From Chondrosia reniformis (Eukaryota > Porifera > Demospongiae > Chondrillida > Chondrillidae), in NCBI GenBank assembly GCA_947172415.1, contig OX359191.1, positions 2,852,001-2,916,000 of the forward strand: a stretch of 64,000 nucleotides of DNA. Direction: 5' to 3'. Shown here one piece after another: positions 12,701 to 25,684 of the stretch (its first letter is position 1; each line of letters starts with the position of its first letter). The translations under genes were made by a program, and so were the position numbers. Under the pieces are notes generated by a model. It was not told the origin of the DNA. It ran no database searches and saw only the letters and a list, made by a program, of their open reading frames with translations.

Positions 12701-15700
12701 AGTTTGTATGTACTAGTTATACGTATTGGTTGAATGTTCTGTTTGTATGTACTAGTTGTATGTACTAGTTATTTGTGTATATTCAAGTTATATGTTCTAC
12801 TTGTATGTACAAGTTGTAAGTACTAGTTATGTATTCGTTGTATGTAGTTTCTATATGTACTAGTTATATGTGTATATACTAGCTAAAATAACTAGGTGTA
12901 TGTACAATTTGTGCGTACTAGATGTATGTACTAGTTGTATGTACCAGTTGCATGTACTAGTTGTATGTATTAGTTGTTTGTACTATTTGTATGTACAAGT
13001 GGTATGTGTATGTTCTAGTTATCCTTACTAGTTCTATGTACAAGTTGTATGTACGACTTGTCTGTACTAGTTGTATGAACTAGTTTATGTACTAGTTGTA
13101 TGTACTAGTGGTAATCAATAGTTATAGGTACTAGTTATAGGTACTATTTATAGGTACTAGTTGTACCTACTATTTGTATATTCTAGTTGTATGTACTAGT
13201 AATGTGTACTGGTTGTATGTACTTGTTATATGTACTAGTTGCATATGCTAGTTATGTACTAGTTATATGGACTAGTTGTATGTACTGTTTGTATGTACTG
13301 TTTGTATTACCTTGTCGTATGTACTAGTTGTAGCTTCTAGTGGTTATCACTAGTTACAGGTATTAGTTATAGGTACTATTTGTAGGTACTAGTTGTACGT
13401 ACTAGTTGTATATTCTAATTGTATGTACTAGTAATATGTACTAGATGTATATCCTAGTTTTATGTACTAGTTGCATATACTAGTTATGGACTAGTTGTAT
13501 GTAAAGGTTTCATGTACTGGTTGAATGTACTAGTTGTATGTTTTGGTTAAATGTACTAGTTTTATGTACAAGTTGTATGTACTAGTTGTATGTACTAGTT
13601 GTACGTAATGGTTGAATGTACTGTTTGTATGTGCTAGTTTTATGTACTAGTGGTAATCACTAGTCATAAGAACTAGTTATATGTACTTATTGTATGTACT
13701 AGTTGTTTGTACTATATAGTTATAATTTCTAGTTGTATGTACTAGTAATATGTACTGGTTGTAAGTACTAACTTTATGTACTAGGTGAATGTCCTAGTTT
13801 TATGTACTAGTTGCATATAGTAGTTATGTACTAGTTGTAGGTACCAGTTGTATGTATTGGTTGTATTTACTGATTGAATGTACTAGTTGTATGAACTGGT
13901 TGGATGTACTATTTATATGCACTTTTCGTATGTACAGTTATATGTAGGTATTTATATGGACTAGTAATATGTACTATTTATATGTACTAGTTATATGTGT
14001 GTGTTTTAGTTATATGTACTAGTTGTATGTACCAGTTGTATGTATTAGTTGTATGTACCAGTTGTATGTATTACTTGTATGTACTGGTTTATTAATTAGT
14101 TGTAGGTGCTAGTTTTATGTATTAGGCATATGTACTAGTTGTATGTACTCATTACTAGTTGTATGTACTAATTGCACCTACTAGTACTAGTTATATTTCC
14201 CAATTGTAGGAACTACTTGTGTGTATTAGTTGTATGTACTAGTTACTAGTTCTTTGTACAAGTTGTATGTACTAGTTTTATGTACTGGTTCTACGTACTA
14301 GTTCTAGTTATCTTTACTAGTTGTATGTGCTAATTGTATGTACTAATTGAATGTACTAGTTTTATGTACTAATTTTATGTACTAGTTTTATGTACTACTT
14401 GTAGTACTAGTTGTATGAACTAGTTGTATGTACCAGTTGCATATACTAGTTGTGTGTATTAGTTGTATGAACAAGTAAATGTACTAATTATATGTACAAG
14501 TTGTATGTACTAGTTGTATGAACTAGGTGTATTTACTAGTTGTATGTACTAGTTTTATGTTGTAGTTGTATTTACTAGTTGTATGTACTAGTTATATGTG
14601 TATGTTCTAGTTATCCTTACTAGTTCTATGTACAAGTTGTATGTACGCAATGTATGTCCTACTTGTATAAAATAGTTTTATGTACTAGGTGTATGTACTT
14701 GTTGTAGGTACTAGTGGTAATCACTAGTTATAGGTATTACTTATATGTACTAGTTGTAGGTAATACTTATAAATTCCAGTTGCTAGTTGCTGTGCTAATT
14801 TAATGTCCTAGTTTTATGTACTAGTTGCATTTACTAGTTATGTACTAGGAGTATGTATTAATTGTATGTACTGGTTGTATGTACTATTTATATGGACTAG
14901 TTATATATACTGTTATTATGTACTAGTTATATTTGTATGTTCCAGTTATATGTACTTGATTGTATGTACTAGTTGCAGTACTAGTTGTATGTACTAGTTG
15001 TATCTATTAGCGGTATTGACAAATTACTTGTTGTATGTAAAGGTTGTATATTCTATTTGTTTGTACTAGTGCTATGTACTAGTTATAAATACTAGTTGTA
15101 TGTACTGGTTGGATATACTAGTTGTATGTACTAGTTGTATGTACTAGTTGTATGTACTAATTGTATGTACTAGTTGTATGTACTAGTTGTATGTACTACG
15201 TGTATGTACTAGTTGTATATACTAGTTTTATTTACTAATTGTATTTACTAGTTGTATCTACTAGTTGTATGTACAAATAACTAGATGGATATACTAATTT
15301 GTATGTTCTAGTTTTATGTATTAGTTCTATTTACTTGTTATAGTACTAATTGTAAGTACTAGTTTTAGTACTAGATGTATGTACTAGTTGTATGTTCTAG
15401 TTATATTTACTAATTGTATGTACTAGTTGTAGGTACTAGTTTTATGTACTAATTACTAGTTAAATGTATTAGTTGTATGTACTAGTTCTATGTACTAGTT
15501 CTATGTACAAGTTGTAGTACTAGTTGTATGTACTAATTTTAAATACGAGTTATAAATCCTAATTGTATGTATACTTGTATTGTATGTATACTTGTATTTA
15601 ATTCAAGTACATACAGCAAGTATATACATGTACTAGTTATATGTAATAGTTTTGTGTACAAGTTATATGTACTTGTTGCATGTACTAGTTGTGTGTACTG

Positions 15701-16808
15701 GATGTATCTACTAGTACTAGTTATATTTACTAGTTGTAGGAACTAGTTGTATAGAGTAGTTGTATGTACTAATTGTATGAACCAGTTATTGATGTTCTAT
15801 TTTCTTGTTTATGTAGTAGTTATATATACCAGTTGTACTAATTGTATGTAATAGTTGTATATACCACGTGTTTGTACTAGATATGTGCCAGTTGTATGTA
15901 CTAGTTGTATGTACTAGCTATGCACTAGTTGTAGGTTCTAGTACTAGCTATACAAGGTTCTCGGAATGTACGAGTTGTATGTACCAGCTGTTTGTACTGG
16001 TTGTATGAACTAGTTGTTTGTGCTACTTGTGTGTATTAGTTTTATGTACTAGTTGTAAGCACTAGTTGTATGTAATAGTTGTATGTACTAATTGAATGAA
16101 CTAGTACTATATAATTGTATTTACTAGTTGTATGTACTAGTTGTAGGTGCTAGTTGTAAATACTAGTCGTGTGTACAAGTGGTATGTACTACGATTATGT
16201 CCTAGTTGTATGTCATAGATGTATGTAGTAGTTAGAAGTTGTATGAACTAGTTGTATGTTCTAGTTGTATGGACCAGCTATATGTATTAGTTATTTGTAC
16301 TATATAGTTGTATGAACTACTTATATGGACTAGTTGTATGTACTAGTTATATGTACTAGTTCTATGTACTAGTTTTAGAAGTAGTTGAATGTACTAGTTT
16401 TATGTACTAATTACTAGTTGTATGTACTGGTCGTATATTCTATTTGTATGTACTAGTGATATGTACTAGTTATAAATACCAGTTGTATGTACTGGTTGTA
16501 TATACTAGTTGTATGAACTAGTTTTATGTACTGGTTCTATGTACTACTTGTATGTTCTAGTTTCTAGTGGTTTGTACTAGTTGTATATACTTGTTGTGTT
16601 TACAAGTTGTATGCACTACTTGTATGTACTTGTTGTATGTACTTGTTTTATGTACTAGATGTATGCACTAGGTGTGTGTACTATTTAGATGAACTAGTTA
16701 TATGTAGTAGTTTTGTGTACTAGTTATGTGAACTAGCTGCATGTACTAGCTGTATGTACTAGTTGTAGATTCTAGTTCGGTATAGTTCTACAGGGTACTA
16801 GGTCGGTA

Positions 16809-17640
16809 TTTATTTTATGTACTAGTTGTTTGAACTAGTTGTATGTATTAGTTTTATGTACTAATTGTATGTACTAGTTGTAGGTACTAGTTGTATGTAC
16901 TAGATGTCTGTTCCATTTGTCTGTAATAGTTCTATTTACTAGTTGTTAGTCTAGTTTAAGGTACTAGTTGAATGTACTAGTTGTAAGTGCTAATTGTATG
17001 CACTAGTTGCATGCACTAGTTGTAGGTATTAGTTGTATGTACTAATTGTATGTACTAGTTCTATGTATTAGTTCTATGTACTAGTTCTTGTACTAGTTGT
17101 ATGTACTAGTTGTATGTACTAATTACTAGTTGTATTTACTAGTTGTTTGTACTAATTACTAGTTTTATGTACTGGTTGTATATAATAGTTGTATGTACTA
17201 GTTGTATGTACTATTTTTATGTACTAGTTGTTTGAACTAGTTGTATGTATTAGTTTTATGTACTAATTGTATGTCCTAGTTGTAGGTACTAGTTGTATGT
17301 ACTAGATGTCTGTTCCATTTGTCTGTAATAGTTCTATTTACTAGTTGTTAGTCTAGTTTAAGGTACTGGTTGAATGTACTAGTTGTAAGTGCTAATTGTA
17401 TGCACTAGTTGCATGCACTAGTTGTAGGTATTAGTTGTATGTACTAATTGTATGTACTAGTTCTATGTATTAGTTCTATGTACTAGTTCTTGTACTAGTT
17501 GTATGTACTAGTTGTATGTACTAATTACTAGTTGTATTTACTAGTTGTATGTACTAATTACTAGTTTTATGTACTGGTTGTATATAATAGTTGTATGTAC
17601 TAGTTGTATGTACTATTTTTATGTAGTAGTTATGTGTATG
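16809..17640 (+). repeat. Higher-order duplication, period about 403 bp
   Basis: The stretch starting near 16809 (TTTTATGTACTAGTTGTTTG) recurs near 17212 with very few differences over about 400 bp, including the rare blocks GATGTCTGTTCCATTTG and AGTCTAGTTTAAGGTACT. The identity is far above that between adjacent 13-bp units, so this is a recent long-unit duplication. Confidence 0.85.
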
Positions 17641-17789
17641 TAAACTATGTATATGTACTAGTTTAATGTACTAATTATATGTACTAGCTGCATGTACTAG
17701 CTGTATGTGCTCGTTGTAGGTTCTACTGCTATTTAGATATGCAAGGTACTAGGCAGGTACTAATTGTTTGTAGTAGTTGTTTGTAGTAG

Positions 17790-18295
17790 TTGTATGTACT
17801 AGTTGTATGTACTAATTGTATGTACTAGTTGTATGGACTAGTTGCATGTACTACGTATTTGTACTACTTGTATGTACTATTTGTATGTACTAATTGTATG
17901 AACTAGTTGTATGTACTAGTTTTATGTACTAGTTGTATGTACTAATTACTAGATAGATGTACTAGTTTTTTGTACTAGTTGTTTGTACTAGTTCTATTTA
18001 CTAGTTGTTGTTCTTGTTGCATGTACTAGTTGTATGTACTAGTTGTATGTACTAATTGTATGTACTAGTTGTATGGACTAGTTGCATGTACTACGTATTT
18101 GTACTACTTGTATGTACTAGTTGTATGTACTAATTGTATGAACTAGTTGTATGTACTAGTTTTATGTACTAGTTGTATGTACTAATTACTAGATAGATGT
18201 ACTAGTTTTTTGTACTAGTTGTTTGTACTAGTTCTATTTACTAGTTGTTGTTCTTGTTGCATGTACTAGTTGTATGTACTAGTTGTATGTACTAA
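17790..18295 (+). repeat. Higher-order duplication, period about 240 bp
   Basis: The segment beginning near 17790 recurs near 18030 almost unchanged, with rare markers TACTACGTATTTGTAC, ACTAGATAGATGTAC and TAGTTGTTGTTCTTG in both copies. Confidence 0.85.
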
Positions 18296-20689
18296 TAGTA
18301 TGTACTAGTTGTATGTACTAGTTTTATGTACTACTTGTATGTACTAATTACTAGTTGAATGTACTAGTTGTATGTTGTAGTTGTATGTACTAGTTGTATG
18401 TACTAGTTCTACATACTAGTTGTAGTACTAGTTTAATATACAAGTTGTATGTACTTACTATGGACTAAGTATATGTACTAGTTGTATGTACTAGTACCAG
18501 TTATATTTACTAGTTGTAGGAACTATGTAGTAGTTGTATGTATTAATTGTATAAACCAGTTACATGATGTATGAACTAGTTATCTTTTCTGCTTTTATGT
18601 ACTAGTTATAAATACCAGTTGTATGTACTAGTTTTATGTACTAGTTGTATGTACTACGCGCTACTAGTTGTATGTAATAATTGTATGTCCTAATTGTATG
18701 TACTAGTTGTTGTACTAGTTGCATGTACTAGTTGCATGTACTAGTTGTATGTACTAATAGTATGTACTAGTTGTATGTTCTAGTTGTATGTACTACTTGT
18801 ATGTACTAATTGTATGTACTAGTTGTATGTACCACTTGTATGTACTAGATATGTACCAGTTGTATGTACTAGTTGTATGCACTAGCTATCCACTAGTTGT
18901 AGGTTCTAGTACTAATTATACAAGGTTCTAGGAAGGTTCAAGTTGTGTGTACTAGTTGTTTGTTCTAGTTATATGAACTAGTGTTCTAATTTAATGTACT
19001 AGTTTTATGTACTAGTTGTATGTATTAATTGTATGAATTAGTACTCTATTTGTATATACTATTTGTGTGTAGTAGTTATGTACCAGTTGTAAGTACTAGT
19101 TTAATGTACTAGTTGTAAATACTAAACGTGTGTACCAGTTGAATGTACTACTTGTATCGTCCTAGTTGTATTTTCTACTACTAGATATTCAAGATTCTAG
19201 GAACGTACGAGTTGTATGTACTAGTAATATGTACTAGTTTTATGTACTAGTTGTAGAAGTAGTTGTATGTACTAGTTGTATGTACTAATTTTATGTAATA
19301 ATTTTAAGAACTAGTTATATGTACTAGTTGTATGTACCAGTTGTATGTACTGGTTGTATGTACTAATTGTATGTACTAGTTATATGTGCTAGTTGTATAT
19401 ACACGTTACTAGATGTATGTACTAAACAAACATTCTAGAACTAGTTATGTTTATTAGTTGGAAGTACTAATGTTATGTAGTAGTTGTATGTACTAGATCT
19501 AGTTATATTTTCTAGTTGTAGGAAGGACTTCTAGGTACTAGTTGTATGAACTAGATGTAGGAACTAGTTACTAGTTGTATTTACTTCTTGTATATACTAA
19601 TATTAGTGATATTTACCAGTTATAAGAACTAGTTTTACGTTCTAGCTGTATGAACTAGTTGTATGTCCTACTTGTATGAACTAGTTGTAGGTACTAGTTG
19701 TATATACTAGTTGTATATACTAGGTGTATTTACTAGTTGTATGAACTAGTTGTAGGTACTAGTTGCATGTACTAATTGTATTTACTAGTTGTATGTATTC
19801 GCTACTAGCTTTAAATACTAGTTTTAGGTTCTAGTTTTATGTATTAGCTGTACACACTAGTTATATTAATTAGTTGTAGGTACTAGTTCTATGTATTAGG
19901 TGTATGCACTAGTTGTATGTAGTCGTTACTCGTTGTATGTACTAGGTTTATGTATTAGTTGTATGTACTCGTTACTAGTTGTATTTACTATATAGTTGTG
20001 TGTACTAGTACTAGTTATATTTCATAGTTTTAGGAACTACTTGTGGATACTCGTTGTAAGTACTAGTTGTAGGACCTAGTTACTAGTTGTATGTACTAGT
20101 TCTGTGGACTAGTTCTATGTACTAGTACCAGTTATATAAACTAATTGTATGTGCTAGTTGTATGTACTAGTTGTATGTACTAGTTGTTTGTTTTAGTTGT
20201 ATGCATAAGGTGTATGTACTAGTTGTATGTACTAGTTTAATTTACTAGTATTATATTCTATTTGTATGTATTAGTTACTCGTTACAAATTGTATCTACTT
20301 GTTCTAGGTACTAGTTCTAGTTATAATTTCCAGTTGTAGATACTAGTTGTTTGTACTAGTTGTATTTACTAGTTGTATAAACTCTTTACTAGTTGTATTA
20401 ACTAATTTTATGTACCATTAATAGTTATATTGACAAGTTGTAAGTACTAGTTGTTTGTACTAATTCTATGCAATAGTTGTATGTACTAGTTTCATGTACT
20501 AATTGTATGTACCAACTATGTGTACTAGTTGTATGTACTAGTTTTATGTACTAGGTGTATGTACCAGTTGTTTGATCAAGTTGTATGTACTAGTTGCATG
20601 TACTAGTTGCATGTACTAGTTGTATGTCCTAATTGTTGGTGATAGTTATGTGTATGTTCTATTTATATGTGCTAGTTTTATGTACTAAT

Positions 20690-21310
20690 TGTATGAACTA
20701 GTTCTTGGTATTAGCTATTTGTACTGTTTGTACGTATTCGTAATATGTACTAGTTGTATGTACTAGTTGTATGTACTAGTTAAATGTACTATTTATATAT
20801 ACAAGTGATATGTGAATGTTGTAGTTATCTTTACTAGTTCTATGTACAAGTTGTATGTACAACTTGTATGTACTAGTAGTAGGCACTAGTTATATGTGCT
20901 AGTTGTATGTACTAGGTGTTAGTACTAGTTGTATGGACTAGTTGTATGAACTAATTACATGTACTACTTATATGTACTAGTTCTATGTAGTAGGTATATG
21001 GACTAGTTTTATGTAATAGTTAAATGTACTAGTTGTAAGTACTACTTGTATACACTAGCTGTATGTACTGGTTGTATGTACTAGTTCTATGTACTAGTTT
21101 TTGGTACTAAGTGTATGTACAAGTTGTATTAACTAGATGTATGTATTACTTGTATGTACTAGTTGTATGTATTAGTTGTATGTCCCAGTTGTATGTACTA
21201 GTTGTATATACTAGTTCCATGTATATACTAACTGTATCTAGTGGGTGTATGTACTAGTTGTCCATACAAGTTCTAATTACAATTTTGACGTTCTAGGTGT
21301 AGGAACTGGT
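20690..21310 (+). repeat. Long satellite segment duplicated at 23255-23965
   Basis: Rare markers occur in the same order in both places: TTGGTATTAGCTATTTGTAC (20704 and 23268), a GATATGTGAATGTTGTAG block, GTTAGTACTAGTTGTATGG, and TTGTCCATACAAGTTCTAA (about 21255 and 23912). Spacing is about 2.6 kb, and the 478-bp inverted-repeat element lies between the two copies. The last marker also occurs near 9898, so a diverged third copy sits about 14 kb away. Confidence 0.8.
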
Positions 21311-22330
21311 TGTATGTACTTGGTGTACGTATTTGTTGTATGTTTTAGTTGTAAACACTAGTCATAATGAACCAGTTACATGTACTATTTGTATGCACTG
21401 GTTGTTTGTTCTAGACATATGTTCTGGTTGTTTGTACTAGTTTTATGTACTAGTTATGTACTAGTTGTATGTACTGGTTGTATGTACTACTTATATATAT
21501 TAGTCGTATGTATTAATTATATGTACTAGTGTAATCATTAGTTATGTGTACTAGTTGTACGGATTCGTTATACTTACCATTTGTTTGTACTAGTTGTATG
21601 TACCAGTTGCATGTACTAGTTGTATGTACCAGTTGTATACACTAGTTGTTTGTACTAGTTGTATATACTATTCATATGTACAAGTTAAAAGTGTATGTTC
21701 TAGTTATCCTGACTAGTTCTATGTACAAGTTGTATGGACGAGTTGTATGTACTAGTTGTATGGACGAGTTGTATGTACTAGTTGCATGTACTAGTTATAT
21801 GTACTATTTATATGTACTATTTATATGTACTAGTTATATGTGTATGTTCTAGTTATATGTACTAGTTGTATGTACAAGTTGTATGTACTAGTTGTATTTA
21901 CTAGTTGAATGTACTAGTTGTAATTATTGGCTGTTTGTATGTACTAGTTGTACGTACTAGTTATATGTGTATGTTCTAGTTATATTTTCTACTTGAATGT
22001 ACAAAGTGTATGTACTAGTTATGTATTAGTTGTATGTAGTATTTTGATGTGTAAGTTATATGTGTATGTTCTAGTTATATGTACTAGGTATATGTACAAT
22101 TTGTATATACTAGATGTATGTACTAGCTGTATGTACTAGTTAAATGTACTTGTTGTACGTAGTAGTTGTATGTATTAATTGTAAACAGTAGTTATGGTGA
22201 ACCAGTTATATGTGCTATTTGTTTGCAGTGGTTGTTTGTTCTACACATATGTACTGGTTGTATGGACTAGTGAATGTACTTGTTATATGTACTAGTTGTA
22301 TGTACTATTGATATGTACAAGTTATATGTG

Positions 22331-22808
22331 AAAGATAAGTTTATTGGAGCTATCGGCAACATAATTGAGCCAGATTGAACGGTTCGACCCGTAGGTCTTC
22401 ATCAGCAGTACTGAGGAATAGGATTACAGAGTTGGTTTAAATAGAGGAAAGGTGACAGGAGTTGAAAAGTTGAATAAGATAAAATTATTAAAGTAGAATA
22501 AAAAGTCTTGTCAAAATGAAAAATCAATTGTTAGTGTTAATTTAAGGTATGATGTCATTCCAGATGGGGTCAAGTGACATGCCTTGGTCCAAGTTTTTAT
22601 TCTACTTTAATTATTTTATCTTATTCAATTTTTCAACTCCTGTCACCTTTCCTCTATTTAAACCAACTCTATATTATCCTATTCCTCATTACTGCTGATG
22701 AAGACCTATGGGTCGAAACGTTCAATCTAGCTCAATTTTGTTACCTATAGCTCCAATAAAGTTATCTTTCATAATGAACACCAATAAAATTACCCCCTAT
22801 CATTTCAT
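22331..22808. mobile_element. 478-bp inverted-repeat element with hammerhead-like cores in both arms
   Basis: Arms 22330-22504 and 22593-22770 are inverted copies of about 175 bp, starting GAAAGATAA. The element is flanked by the 13-bp direct repeat CAAGTTATATGTG (22318-22330 and 22809-22821), which may be a target-site duplication, though 13 bp is also the satellite unit length. The right arm on the plus strand has CTGATGA (22695-22701), a GACC/GGTC stem and GAAACGTT (GAAA 22715-22718). The left arm on the minus strand has the same cores, but GAAC replaces GAAA. The order matches a hammerhead ribozyme; stem III and stem I are weak. No protein is encoded. Confidence 0.7.
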
Positions 22809-22821
22809 CAAGTTATATGTG

Positions 22822-25141
22822 TACATTCTAGTTATCCTTACTAGTTCTATGTGCAAGGTGTATGTATGAGTTGTATGTACTAGTTGTATGAACTAGTTAT
22901 ATGTACTAGTTGTATGTACTAGTTGTAGGTACTAGTGGTAATCACTAGTTATAGGTAACAGTTATATGTACTAGTTGTAGGTTCTAGTTTTAAATACAAA
23001 TTGTATATTCTAGTTGTTTGTACTTGTAATATGTACTGGGTGTGTGTACAAGTTATATGTACTAGTTGTCTGCCCTAGTTTTATGTACTAGTTGCATACA
23101 CTAGTTATATGTACTATTTATATGCACTAGTTATATGTGTATGTTCTAGTTATATGTACTACTTGTATGTAAAAGTTGTATGTACTAGTTGTATTGACTA
23201 GTTGTATTTACTAGTTGTATGTACTAGTTGTATTTACAAGTTGTATGTACTAATTGTATGTACTAGTTCTTGGTATTAGCTATTTGTACTATTTGTACGT
23301 ATTCGTAATATGTACTAGTTGTATGTACTAGTTGTATGTACCAGTTTCATGTACTGGTTGTATGTATTAGTTGCTTGTACTAGTTGTATGTACTAGTTAA
23401 ATGTACTATTTATATGTACAAGTGATATGTGAATGTTGTAGTTATCTTTACTAGTTCTATGTACAAGTTGTATGTACGACTTGTATGTACTAGTAGTGGG
23501 CACTAGTTATATGTACTAGTTGTATGTACTAGGTGTTAGTACTAGTTGTATGGACTAGTTGTATGAACTAATTACATGTACTATTTATATGTACTAGTTC
23601 TATGTAGTAGGTATATGGACTAGTTTTATGTAATAGTTAAATAATGTACTAGTTGTAAGTACTACTTGTATACACTAGCTGTGTGTACTGGTTGTATGTA
23701 CTAGTTCTATGTACTAGTTGTGTGTATTAAGTGTATGTACTAGGTGTATGTACTAGTGTTTGGTACTAAGTGTATGTACAAGTTGTATTAACTAGATGTA
23801 TGTACTACTTGTATGTACTAGTTGTATGTATTAGTTGTATGTCCCAGTTGTATGTACTAGTTGTATATACTAGTTCTATGTATATACTAACTGTATCTAG
23901 CGGGTGTATGTACTAGTTGTCCATACAAGTTCTAACTACAATTTTTATGTTCTAGGTGTAGGAACTGGTTGTATGTACTAGTGTGTATACTAGTTATACG
24001 TACTAATTGTATGTGCTAGCTTTATAAAATAGTTATGTACTAGTAGTGTGTTCTAGTTATATGTACTAGTTGTATGTACTAGTTGTATGTATTAGTTGTA
24101 TGTACTCTTTATATGTACAAGTTATATGTGCATGTCCTAGTTATCTGTACTAGTTTAATGTACAAGTTGTAGGTAATACTTATACGTACTAGTTGTATGA
24201 ACTAGTTATATGTACTTGGTGTACGTATTTGTTGTATGTTTTAGTTGTAAAAAGTAGTCATAATGAACCAGTTACATGTACTATTTGTATGCACTGGTTG
24301 TTTGTTCTAGACATATGTTCTGGTTGTATGGACTAGTGCATGTACTGGTTATATGTACTAGTTTAATGTAAAAGTTGTAGGTAATAGTTATACGTACTAG
24401 TTGTATGAACTAGTTATATGTACTTGGTGTACGTATTTGTTGTATGTTTTAGTTGTAAACACTAGCCATAATGAACCAGTTACATGTACTATTTGTATGC
24501 ACTGGTTGTTTGTTCTAGACATATGTTCTGGTTGTATGGACTAGTGTATGTACTGGTTATATGTACTAGTTGTATGTACTAGTTGTATGTACTAGTTGTA
24601 CGAACTAGTATATGTACTACTTGTATGTACTAGTTGTAGGTACTAGTTGTAAATACCTGGTGTATATTCTAGTTGTTTGTACTTCTAATATGTACTGGCT
24701 CTATGTACTAGTTGTCTGCCCTAGTTTTCTGTACTAGTTGCATATACTAGTTATGTACTAGTTGCATATACTAGTTAGGTACTAGTTGTATCTACTAGTT
24801 GTATGTACTAGTTGTATGTACTGGTTGTATATACTATTTATATGTACAAGTTGTATGTACTAGTTATATATACTATTTATATGCACTAGTTATATGTGTA
24901 TGCTTTAGTTATATGTACTACTTGTATGTAAAAGTTGTATGTACTAGTTGTATTTACTACTTGTATGTAGTAGTTGTATGTACTAGTTGTGTGTATTAAT
25001 TGTATGTAGTTATATGTCCTAGTTGTAGTCCTAGTTGTATATACTAGTTGTATGTCCTGGATGTACTAGTTGAATGTACTAGTTGTATGTACTAGTTGTA
25101 AGTAGTCCTTACTAGTTGTATGTTAAACCTGAATGTAGTAG
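22822..25141 (+). repeat. Satellite array, 13-bp unit (block 3)
   Basis: Continuation of the same family and orientation. A block of about 130 bp with the marker TTGGTGTACGTATTTGTTG is present near 21330, 24218 and 24425, showing local amplification of a longer unit. Confidence 0.95.
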
Positions 25142-25145
25142 GACT

Positions 25146-25470
25146 AGTTATTTGGGGGCTGCCATAGGCAGCCTCCTCTATTGTTTTCATAACGCAATTT
25201 ATGTATGGCTTCATGTTACGGATATATATATATAATACGAATTAATATGCAACTATTGTAACACTTATTTTATACGTCGTTATATGTATAATACGAGTTC
25301 ATACAAAACTATTGTAACACCTAATTTATACTTCAATACATCCTTTTTTGCAAATGGCGGACTTCATGAAGCTGAAGCTTTTCTATCATGTTCAGGACGC
25401 TTAAGCTTCCTAAATCATTTGGAATACCAGTAGATAACCATATTGAAGTCCAACGAAGGGGCCAAGTACT
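25146..25470 (-). mobile_element. Helitron 3'-end fragment, reverse orientation
   Basis: Starts with a terminal hairpin (GGCTGCC, loop ATA, GGCAGCC at 25147-25163). It continues with blocks also found at the 3' end of Helitron B (42010-42330) in the same order: TTGTTTTCAT, TATATATAATACG, ACTATTGTAACAC, AATGGCGG and CCAACGAAG. In minus sense the hairpin is followed after eight bases by CTAG and then T, the canonical Helitron 3' end and host T. The rest of that element is not visible to the right, so it is a fragment or a diverged non-autonomous copy. Confidence 0.6.
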
Positions 25471-25680
25471 TTCAGTTAGAAGCGCAATGAAGAAAGACAA
25501 GTAAGTTTCGTCAATATCTATGAATCCTCTTTTGATTTAAGTAAATACTCTAATAATAGGCCTATGACAGTCTAGAAAAACGTTCTAATGTCTACGATCT
25601 GTGTAACCTCTGTCAGTTCTAAGTTGTTTTTGTAATTCTACCTGTACAGCCCGTAGGACTGATTTTGTAAACATTTTGAA
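25471..25680. other. Unassigned sequence next to the Helitron fragment
   Basis: No frame of note. A consensus-like 5' splice site (GACAAGTAAGTTT near 25496-25508) could mark an exon end, but no partner exon is recognisable. Confidence 0.3.
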
Positions 25681-25684
25681 GAAA

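Larger units (their letters stand above)
9774..22330 (+). repeat. Satellite array, 13-bp unit (block 2, longest)
   Basis: Same unit and orientation as block 1, about 12.5 kb. Many subtypes occur, including units with GTGTATGTTCTAGTTAT (17 bp) and TGGTAATCACTAG spacers that recur hundreds of bases apart. No gene is supported; small frames with repeating MYVLVVCTS-like peptides are translation of the repeat. Confidence 0.95.

Noticed and set aside
21646..21852. Open frames inside the satellite encoding Tyr/Val/Leu/Cys-rich peptides (also 21948, 24799, 39330, 56276 and 56412)
   Set aside because: The peptides repeat every 13 residues because a 13-bp unit returns to the same codon phase after 39 bp; they are translations of the satellite, with no other coding sign.
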